20,223 nt of DNA from Verrucomicrobiales bacterium. GTDB lineage: Bacteria; Verrucomicrobiota; Verrucomicrobiia; Limisphaerales; SXQI01. The stretch lies in contig SXQI01000145.1 of assembly GCA_005793025.1 (NCBI GenBank), forward strand, positions 1 through 20,223, written 5' to 3'. Below the pieces are notes generated by a model. That model had not been told where the DNA came from. It did no database searches and saw only the letters and a program-made list of their open reading frames with translations. The position numbers were made by a program, and so were the translations under genes. Numbering within the stretch: the first letter of the stretch is position 1; every line of letters begins with the position of its first letter. Below, in pieces: positions 1-6,076 of the stretch.

Positions 1-435
1 CTGTGGCCCAGTTATGATCGACCCAGTGGTCGCGACCCCGGATACGGTGGTTGGGACACGGATGAACCGATGGTTTACACCCCTTACATGTATTTTGCGA
101 ATTTTCCCGGAATGAAATTCGTCGCCCCCGATGGAAAAGTAAGCCTAAACATTGCAGAAAACGAACCGGCTTGGCCTGTCCGTGTTTCAGATTGTGACAG
201 CCGAAAAGCGTTCATTACCCATCGAGTGAGCGATACGCCGGGGGTAGCTTTGTGGGATGTAGGACATCTGGGCAAACACGGCGCAGGATCCGTGAGTAAA
301 CCATTTTTGGCATTTTCCCTGACACCCGATCAGCCGGTAGGTCAAGCGGATGGTAGCGTGATCATTCGCAAAAAATCTTTGATCAAACCGCGTGCCAAAG
401 GGGGGCCCTCTCCTGATACCACCTACTATTACTGA
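1..435 (+). CDS. Partial gene (5' end missing): probable pseudopilin-like (prepilin-type / DUF1559-like) protein, C-terminal part
   Basis: The reading frame is open from base 1 to a TGA at 433-435, so about 144 C-terminal residues are present and the start lies outside the window. The visible part is rich in Tyr, Trp, Gly and Pro near its start (SYDRPSGRDPGYGGWDTDEP) and later carries GVALWDVGHLGKHG and QPVGQADGSVIIR. The last segment resembles the C-terminal 'ADGHV/DGSV' strand of the type II secretion pseudopilin-like proteins that are very numerous in Verrucomicrobiota and Planctomycetota. In those proteins an N-terminal prepilin helix, not visible here, anchors an exported globular domain. 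The protein ends in a basic stretch and TTYYY. The gene converges on the minus-strand skp gene across a shared hairpin. The family call rests on resemblance of the tail only; it could be another secreted protein. Confidence 0.5.
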   Translation: MWPSYDRPSGRDPGYGGWDTDEPMVYTPYMYFANFPGMKFVAPDGKVSLNIAENEPAWPVRVSDCDSRKAFITHRVSDTPGVALWDVGHLGKHGAGSVSKPFLAFSLTPDQPVGQADGSVIIRKKSLIKPRAKGGPSPDTTYYY

Positions 436-455
436 TCCTGAGGCAGGAGCTTATG

Positions 456-482
456 AAAAAAGCGGAGCTAATGCTCCGCTTT
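456..482 (-). terminator. Rho-independent terminator between convergent genes
   Basis: A perfect 10-bp inverted repeat (AAAGCGGAGC at 459-468, loop TAAT, GCTCCGCTTT at 473-482) lies in the 64-base gap between the convergent pseudopilin-like gene and skp. Read on the minus strand, the GC-rich stem runs into six consecutive T residues (461 down to 456), the classic intrinsic-terminator layout, 18 bases past the skp stop codon. On the plus strand only three T follow, so it probably works less well for the upstream plus-strand gene. Confidence 0.85.
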
Positions 483-499
483 GTAGGGTCAAAATTCTG

Positions 500-1162
500 T
501 TATTTTTTGTCCGATTTGGGCTCGGCAGTGGCTTTGACTGGAGCATCCAAAGGTTTGGTGTCTAGAGCACCTGCTGGAGCTTTTTCGTTGAGTGCTGTCA
601 GGACAGTTGTCGTTATATCATTCTCGCCATTCGTATAAAGGAGAACAGGAGTTTGGTTAACACTGTCGGCCGCGATATCGATTACGGCGGTGAATGCTCC
701 TGCTTTTGCTTGAGCCGTTACGATCTCGCGAATCTCTTTCAGAATATTGTCGCGCATGCGCCGCTTTTGCTCGTCGAGCGTGGACTGGGTTTGGCGACGG
801 AATTGCGTCACGCTTTTGTCAATTTCTTGGAGCTCCACCAATTTGCCTTCGGCAGCTTTCTTTCGCTTATCGCGTTCATCGGCAGAGACAGCTTGATCGT
901 TGCTGCTATCAACCAGCTTTTTGTACTCCTCGTTGGTCTTTTGAAAATCGTCCCCCAACCCTTTCATCACTTTCTCGGCATCCGTGGCCCGTTCCTTCAA
1001 CTGAGTATCAGCTAGTTTCGTTTTAAAATAGCCATCGAACACTTTTTTGAGGTCGATAATGGCAAGCTTAGTATCGGCATTAGCGGAAACCGTTAAAATG
1101 GCTGCAAGAAGCGTTGTTCTGGCAATCCCTGCAATGCTGAAGGTCGAATAACTGTTTTTCAT
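500..1162 (-). CDS. skp: Skp/OmpH family periplasmic outer-membrane protein chaperone
   Basis: The 220-residue product starts with a signal peptide (hydrophobic LLAAILTVSANA, likely cleavage near residue 29) followed by the family start TKLAIIDLKKVFDGY, typical of mature Skp/OmpH. Residues about 45-150 are highly charged and helical, fitting the coiled-coil tentacle arms that grip unfolded outer-membrane proteins in the trimer. Residues about 155-190 (AFTAVIDIAAD to LLYTNG) match the body strands. The last 27 residues are a low-complexity Ala/Pro/Lys tail. The gene sits 31 bases downstream of bamA on the same strand, the usual pairing of chaperone and outer-membrane insertase, and is followed by a strong terminator. 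The start is ATG; no good Shine-Dalgarno sequence was seen. The family call is firm; client range is inferred. Confidence 0.9.
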   Translation of the reverse strand: MKNSYSTFSIAGIARTTLLAAILTVSANADTKLAIIDLKKVFDGYFKTKLADTQLKERATDAEKVMKGLGDDFQKTNEEYKKLVDSSNDQAVSADERDKRKKAAEGKLVELQEIDKSVTQFRRQTQSTLDEQKRRMRDNILKEIREIVTAQAKAGAFTAVIDIAADSVNQTPVLLYTNGENDITTTVLTALNEKAPAGALDTKPLDAPVKATAEPKSDKK

Positions 1163-1193
1163 CGTGCTGTCGTAATCTTCTGAAATCTAAAGT

Positions 1194-3572
1194 TTAATAA
1201 TCTCGGGTAAAGCCCACGCTAAATTGGAACCGTCCGCCATCACTCGTATCCGCACCGTGCCGAATAGGGATACCATAATCAAGCCGTAGTGGCCCAAGGC
1301 GAGGGATGTTCAAACGCACTCCAAGCCCTACGTTATCAACTAAGTCGCCGAAGTCAAAATGATAGGGTTGGCTCCAAACGTTCCCCACGTCATAAAATGC
1401 TGCAACGCGAAGCCGTTCGATAATCGGAATGCTATACTCAACCGTTCCGTAGGTAAAACTGTCGCCGCCGATAGGTTCATCCCCGATTTTGGGTCCAACC
1501 TCACGGTATTTGTAACCCCGCAACGAATTCACGCCCCCGAGGAAGTACTTGTAAAAAAATGGCACAGTCGCAACACCGTTAACAGCATGAGGACTGTCGG
1601 AGAGCGGATCAGCCACACCGATTCGACCAGCGACTTCGATGATGTGTCCGGTCCCAAACCCTGGAAAATACCAAGAAGAACGGGCCTCTAATCGGTAAAA
1701 ACCTGCGTCCCCACCAATCGGACCCCCGGCGAATTCGGGGAGCAGTTCGGTTCGTTGCCCACGGTTCGGCAATTGTGTGCTGTTACGGGTGTCGAATGCC
1801 AAGGAGGCTCCTACCTTGGAGATGAGTTGATCCCCAAATTGTTCCTCCTGAACGATTGCAGCTGGCAATAGTTTCGGGTCTCCGTTGATGCTTAATCCGA
1901 TGTTCTCGATGGTGTAATTCACCGATCCCACCAAATTGTAGGGTAGTTGCTTGGTCAGGCTGAACTTCGCACCAGTCTGCCTGAAATCATACAACTCGCT
2001 GTAGTAGTTGAGTTCGCTATGGTAAAGGTCTACTCCGAGGGCGAGACGTTGACCGAAAAACCAAGGCTCAATAAACGATATTTGGTAGTCTTTACGACGC
2101 AGACCCACCGTCATTCCGACGCGTAATTTCTGGCCTCCCCCTCGAAAATATGGTGGGTGGAAAAGGTCAAAATTTCCTTCCCGATAACCGACAAATCCAA
2201 ATAACGAGTCGATCGAGCTGAACCCTGCGCCTACTTCAACATGGCCGGTGGTTCCTTCTTCGACATCGATGATCAAATTCTTTCGATTTGGCACATCGGT
2301 GGCATCGGTTTCAGTTTCCACCTTATCGAAATACCCCATCTGTTGTAACCGAGCTTTGGTGACCTTGACTCTCACCATGTCGAACGGTTCCCCTGGTGTG
2401 ATCGCTAATTCACGGCGTAAAACTTTGTCGCGGGTTTTGATGTTTCCCTTGATCTCGATCTTTTCGACAAAGGATTTGCCCTTCTCTTCATCCATGACTT
2501 GGTAAACCAAATCCATGGTCCCCTGTTCTGTGTTGGGAGATTTCGTGGTCTTGACCCAAGTATCGATGTATCCTAGGGATCCATAAAAATCGCGGATCGC
2601 ATCGACATCTGCCGCCAATCCCTTCGGAGTAAAAACCTGCCCGGCAACCATCCGTGGTCTGACTCGTCTGCCCTCCGAAACGGTACCTTCCAGAATCTGT
2701 TCGGTCTTGAATTCTTTGTTTCCCTTAATCTCGACGCTACCCACCTTGTACTGCGCCCCTTCGGCGACATCAAATTCGACACGCATGCGTTTCTCGCTGG
2801 TGTTCTCAAACTTCGTATCCTTGATTTCGAAGTCGATGTAACCTTCCTCGCGATAGAAATCAGCTAACTTTTCCTTGTCCTCTTCAAATTGTTCATCCTT
2901 AAGAACTCCAGTTCCGGTCAACCACGAGAACATCCACAACCTGCGGGTTTTGATTTGCTTACGCAACTTGCGCTGGGTGAACGCTTGGGCTCCGACAAAT
3001 TCGACATCCTCAATTTTTACCTTGGGAGCTTCTGTCACTTCAAAAGTCACAGAACCTCGGCCAGCAGCTTCCTCAATGTTCGGGGTCGCTTTAACGGTGG
3101 TTCTTTGGTAGCCAGCCTTTTGATAAAGTTTGGCAATTTCCTGTGCATCGGAGAAAAGCTTACGTTCATCGAGAGGATCGCCCGGTTTAAACGTGACTTT
3201 TTTAAGGATTTTTTTGCGGCTAAACTTATTGTTCCCCTCTACGCGGATCTCGGAAACCGTCGGTTTTCCTTGAACCACATAAATGATCTTGATCCCCTTA
3301 TCGGCATCCTCCGTTGCCACACGGACGTTATAAAAGAAACCCGTGGAGAAAAGACTTCTGACATCATCATCAACGCCTGTCTTGGTGTAGATATCTCCTT
3401 CTTTGACTCGCACGTTGGCGCGAATCATGGCGTCACTCGCCGCAGGAGGCCCAATGTGTCGAATTTCTATCTTCTGCACATTCGGTCCGGTGAGGCCTTG
3501 TCCCCAAACCGGGGCCACGAGGCTGCACAGAATTAATACAAATGCCGTCCAACGGCGGAACAAAAGTTTCAT
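1194..3572 (-). CDS. bamA: Outer membrane protein assembly factor BamA
   Basis: The 792-residue product is the central insertase that folds beta-barrel proteins into the outer membrane. A signal peptide (MKLLFRRWTAFVLILCSLVA, cleavage near residue 24) leads into five POTRA domains at about 31-103, 105-182, 184-272, 274-365 and 367-440. These show the recurrent pattern of I-x-V/I-x-G-N and GY-I/F near repeat ends. A 16-strand Omp85 barrel follows (about 441-792). The loop-6 signature appears as NSLRGYKY (682-689, Arg685-Gly686), and the chain ends in an aromatic-rich terminal strand, RFQFSVGFTRDY, ending in Tyr rather than the more usual Phe. The frame stays open to base 3632, but the ATG at 3570-3572 gives a proper signal peptide and begins 7 bases after the dnaB stop, so I chose it. 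skp follows. Confidence 0.95.
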   Translation of the reverse strand: MKLLFRRWTAFVLILCSLVAPVWGQGLTGPNVQKIEIRHIGPPAASDAMIRANVRVKEGDIYTKTGVDDDVRSLFSTGFFYNVRVATEDADKGIKIIYVVQGKPTVSEIRVEGNNKFSRKKILKKVTFKPGDPLDERKLFSDAQEIAKLYQKAGYQRTTVKATPNIEEAAGRGSVTFEVTEAPKVKIEDVEFVGAQAFTQRKLRKQIKTRRLWMFSWLTGTGVLKDEQFEEDKEKLADFYREEGYIDFEIKDTKFENTSEKRMRVEFDVAEGAQYKVGSVEIKGNKEFKTEQILEGTVSEGRRVRPRMVAGQVFTPKGLAADVDAIRDFYGSLGYIDTWVKTTKSPNTEQGTMDLVYQVMDEEKGKSFVEKIEIKGNIKTRDKVLRRELAITPGEPFDMVRVKVTKARLQQMGYFDKVETETDATDVPNRKNLIIDVEEGTTGHVEVGAGFSSIDSLFGFVGYREGNFDLFHPPYFRGGGQKLRVGMTVGLRRKDYQISFIEPWFFGQRLALGVDLYHSELNYYSELYDFRQTGAKFSLTKQLPYNLVGSVNYTIENIGLSINGDPKLLPAAIVQEEQFGDQLISKVGASLAFDTRNSTQLPNRGQRTELLPEFAGGPIGGDAGFYRLEARSSWYFPGFGTGHIIEVAGRIGVADPLSDSPHAVNGVATVPFFYKYFLGGVNSLRGYKYREVGPKIGDEPIGGDSFTYGTVEYSIPIIERLRVAAFYDVGNVWSQPYHFDFGDLVDNVGLGVRLNIPRLGPLRLDYGIPIRHGADTSDGGRFQFSVGFTRDY

Positions 3573-3579
3573 TTCAGTT

Positions 3580-5121
3580 TTAGGCACCTGCTGCTTGGGC
3601 AACATCATCGTCGATCTTTGAGGCATTTTCAAAACGCGTAAAGCTCTTAAGGAATGTCAAATGCACATCCCCAGTGGGTCCATTGCGTTGTTTTGCGATC
3701 AATAAATTCACGGGCACCACATCATAATTCGCGTAGGAAGCCGCTCCGCCACCGTCCTCATCCTCTTCCTTGGTATCGGCTTTATAGAGCAGACCCACCA
3801 AGTCTGCATCTTGTTCAATTGTGCCAGACTCCCGCAAATCTGAAAGGCGCGGTTTTCGATTTTTATCCTTCTCCAGCTCACGATTAAGTTGGCTCAGAAC
3901 GATTACTGGAATATTTAACTCTTTGGCCAAAGCCTTCACCCCACTCGAGATTTGCGCGATCTCCTGCTGACGGTTCTCGACACGGTTGGAACTACAATTC
4001 ACCAACTGCAGGTAGTCAATCACAATTAATTTGACTCCATGCTGTTGGTGCAAGCGTCGAGCCTTGGCTCGCAACTGGAGAATTGTGAGTCCAGCCGTGT
4101 CATCAATAAAGAGAGGGGAACTTGCCAACCTTCCGGCGGCCGAGGTTAGTTTGGGGAAATCCCGTTCTGCCAAAAAACCATCCCGAATACTACGAAGGTT
4201 CACTTTGGCCCGAGAGCAGAGCATGCGCAGAACTAGGGATTCAGAAGTCATTTCCAAGCTAAACACGCCGACTGGCATTTTCAAATCCACCGCCACATGC
4301 TCAGCGATATTCATTGCTAGGGATGTTTTCCCCATGCTGGGTCGAGCAGCGATGACGATCATTTCGCCTCCGTGAAAACCACTCGTCATCTTGTCGAAAT
4401 CCGCGAAACCTGTAGAAAGCCCTGTGCAAGCCCCCTGCCTCTGATGGTAGTCCTCGATCGTGTTGATGGCCTGACGGACTAATTCCTTCATGGACCGATC
4501 CGCACCTTGGATTCGGTCTTGAGCAATAGCCAACACATCCCGTTCGGCCTCATCGAGGAGTCCATCGACCTCTGCCCCGGGTTCGTAAACCCGGGAGACC
4601 ACGCTGCTACACGTCTGGATCATTCTCCGGAGGATAAATTTCTCCCGGACAATGCTCAGATAATACTCGAGATTCGCGGCGGAGGGAACCGCATCACTTA
4701 ACCCTGAGAGATAATTCCAACCTCCTAGACTTTCTAAAATCGATTTATCCCTCAACCGTTGCTGGAGTGCCAATGCCTCGATCGGCTCCTTGTGGTCATA
4801 CATTTCCACCAAGGTCTCGTAGAGTTGCTGATGTCTGAGATCATAGAACACCTCAGATCCACGTTTGAATTTATCGACGCAAACAGCCAACGATTCGGTG
4901 GGTTCTAGGAGGATACAGCCCAAAACACCTTGCTCAGCCTCGATGGAGTGCGGAGGAAGACGATCGATTTTACCGGGGACCGGGAGGTTTGCGGTTTCGC
5001 TATTCCGGGCCCGACTTCGGGTTTTTCGCTGGTTAGGCACAGCCCCACCATCTGTGGAATCGATCATTCCAAGATTATGAAGAAAAGAGGGGGCCTTCGC
5101 AATGGCGAAGAGATCTGCCAT
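3580..5121 (-). CDS. dnaB: Replicative DNA helicase DnaB
   Basis: The product unwinds DNA ahead of the replication fork as a hexamer. An N-terminal domain begins at RLPPHSIEAEQGVLGCIL (about residue 54) and is joined by a linker to a RecA-like ATPase core. The core carries Walker A RPSMGKTSLA (about 260-269), GVFSLEM, Walker B LIVIDYLQLV (about 365-374), and the DnaB signatures VIVLSQLNRELE and KPRLSDLRESGTIEQDAD, ending with NLLIAKQRNGPTG. At 513 residues it exceeds the E. coli protein (471), mostly through an N-terminal extension of about 54 residues. The ATG at 5119-5121 has GGGG six bases upstream. A TTG at 5133 (517 residues) and an ATG at 5067 (495 residues) are alternatives. The PIN toxin ends 34 bases before the start; bamA begins 7 bases after the stop. 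Confidence 0.95.
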   Translation of the reverse strand: MADLFAIAKAPSFLHNLGMIDSTDGGAVPNQRKTRSRARNSETANLPVPGKIDRLPPHSIEAEQGVLGCILLEPTESLAVCVDKFKRGSEVFYDLRHQQLYETLVEMYDHKEPIEALALQQRLRDKSILESLGGWNYLSGLSDAVPSAANLEYYLSIVREKFILRRMIQTCSSVVSRVYEPGAEVDGLLDEAERDVLAIAQDRIQGADRSMKELVRQAINTIEDYHQRQGACTGLSTGFADFDKMTSGFHGGEMIVIAARPSMGKTSLAMNIAEHVAVDLKMPVGVFSLEMTSESLVLRMLCSRAKVNLRSIRDGFLAERDFPKLTSAAGRLASSPLFIDDTAGLTILQLRAKARRLHQQHGVKLIVIDYLQLVNCSSNRVENRQQEIAQISSGVKALAKELNIPVIVLSQLNRELEKDKNRKPRLSDLRESGTIEQDADLVGLLYKADTKEEDEDGGGAASYANYDVVPVNLLIAKQRNGPTGDVHLTFLKSFTRFENASKIDDDVAQAAGA

Positions 5122-5155
5122 TGTGAACCCCAATCGTTAGGGAGCGGCCAGAACG

Positions 5156-5572
5156 CTATTGATCGGAGCCTTGCTTCAACCATTTGATTTTGACCTCCTT
5201 CTCCAAAGCTTTGAACTCTGGATCGCCTGTGACAAGTTCGGCTTTCTTCTCTTTTGCGAGAGCAGCGGCGAAGGCGTCTGCAAGACTCACTTTGTGGCGA
5301 GTCTTAAAATCGGCCGCGCTGTCAGCAAGAGCCCGCGTGGTGGAGTGAAAATCGATCGGCAGGCCTTGGAGAATCTTGGCGGCATTGTCCCAAGCCCCCT
5401 TGCCGTCTTTCTTCATGATGGAGTATTTCAACTCGGCGTAATTCACGTCCGTCATGTGCATCGGCACATCTTTGAGGCTGGCTTGAACAAGCAAGTGTTC
5501 CACCATTTCGGCTCCGGCTTCGTCTCGGAAATAGGCGATCAACGCGAAGCTGTCCAGAACCCTACCGGGCAT
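5156..5572 (-). CDS. PIN-domain toxin ribonuclease (VapC-like)
   Basis: The 138-residue single-domain protein fits a type II toxin of the VapC/PIN family, metal-dependent ribonucleases that usually cleave tRNA or rRNA when free of antitoxin. The acidic active site is complete: Asp7 (RVLDSFALIAYF), Glu47 (VNYAELKY), Asp99 (VSLADAFAAALA) and Asp117 (LVTGDPEF). The frame extends to a GTG at 5596, but the ATG at 5570-5572 is preceded six bases upstream by GGAGG, the best Shine-Dalgarno sequence in the window, and gives the normal PIN N-terminus. This start overlaps the last 11 bases of the antitoxin gene. The RNA target cannot be read from the sequence. dnaB follows 34 bases downstream on the same strand. 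Confidence 0.9.
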   Translation of the reverse strand: MPGRVLDSFALIAYFRDEAGAEMVEHLLVQASLKDVPMHMTDVNYAELKYSIMKKDGKGAWDNAAKILQGLPIDFHSTTRALADSAADFKTRHKVSLADAFAAALAKEKKAELVTGDPEFKALEKEVKIKWLKQGSDQ

Positions 5573-5834
5573 AACGGTCCTCCAATTCTTTTTCACCCAG
5601 TTTGTGCTCCCCCAATTCTTTTGCGGGCAAGTCTTCTACTCTGCGCTTGAGAATACCACGACCACGCTTGATCAGCGCGGCGGTCACAGGCTTGAGCAGA
5701 ATGCCGTCAGCAGTAGCCTGAACTACGCACTTGGTGCCGTCCTCAATCTCAAACTCCTTGCGTAGCCATCGAGGAATGACGACCTGACCTTTGGTGGTAA
5801 ACCGGACGGAATCTATTTTTAATACTACACTCAT
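5562..5834 (-). CDS. AbrB/SpoVT-fold antitoxin (VapB-like)
   Basis: The 90-residue protein has an N-terminal swapped-hairpin AbrB DNA-binding domain (residues about 8-50) with the family core RFTTKGQVVIPRWLRKEF, then GTKCVVQATADGILLKPV. A charged C-terminal tail (about 55-90, KRGRGILKRRVEDLPAKEL onward) would be the toxin-wrapping segment. As known for VapB proteins, it should neutralise the neighbouring PIN toxin and repress its own promoter. The ATG at 5832-5834 has AGGA about nine bases upstream. The gene overlaps the toxin gene by 11 bases, and the toxin's ribosome-binding site lies inside its last codons, which suggests coupled translation. A 7-bp inverted repeat at 5888-5911 upstream could be an operator. 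Confidence 0.88.
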   Translation of the reverse strand: MSVVLKIDSVRFTTKGQVVIPRWLRKEFEIEDGTKCVVQATADGILLKPVTAALIKRGRGILKRRVEDLPAKELGEHKLGEKELEDRYAR

Positions 5835-5887
5835 CGAGACTGATCCTACTAATAATCAAGTTTCCGTCAAAGAGGATAAAGTAAGAA

Positions 5888-5911
5888 CAAAAATACTATT
5901 TATGATTTTTG
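5888..5911. promoter_or_regulatory. Inverted repeat upstream of the antitoxin gene, candidate operator
   Basis: CAAAAAT (5888-5894) and ATTTTTG (5905-5911) form a perfect 7-bp inverted repeat separated by 10 AT-rich bases, 54 bases upstream of the antitoxin ATG. AbrB-type antitoxins bind dyad-symmetric, AT-rich sites in their own promoters, so this is a reasonable operator candidate. No confident -35/-10 pair was found with it. The sequence could also be chance symmetry in an AT-rich spacer. Confidence 0.3.
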
Positions 5912-6010
5912 CCCAGTAATCGATCTGCAGTGCCTAAGCTACCGACGATTGAAACGCCGGTAAAAGCTAGCAAGTGGAAGAAACGGGTGGCAACGGGCTG
6001 CGATGTGATT

Positions 6011-6028
6011 TGAAGGTTTCAACCTTCA
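6011..6028. repeat. Short hairpin in the spacer downstream of the lamin-tail gene
   Basis: TGAAGGT and ACCTTCA form a 7-bp stem around a TTCA loop, 49 bases past the lamin-tail gene's stop. No T-run follows on either strand, so it is a poor intrinsic terminator. It may be a small dispersed palindromic element or simply RNA structure. The rest of the 242-base spacer (5835-6076) shows no convincing gene. Confidence 0.35.
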
Positions 6029-6076
6029 GGATTAAACCTAGGGTTCTCATTTGCCAGCAAAGGAGCAGGCAAACCA

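Noticed and set aside
653..1026. Two plus-strand open frames of 110-120 codons opposite skp
   Set aside because: They are antisense to a clear Skp coding frame, and their translations show no recognisable family.
2889..3536. 215-codon plus-strand open frame opposite bamA
   Set aside because: It lies antisense to the POTRA region of a convincing BamA; the composition is that of a reverse-complement shadow.
5159..5650. 163-codon plus-strand open frame opposite the toxin-antitoxin pair
   Set aside because: It is fully antisense to a PIN gene with all four acidic residues and a strong Shine-Dalgarno sequence; no family is recognised.
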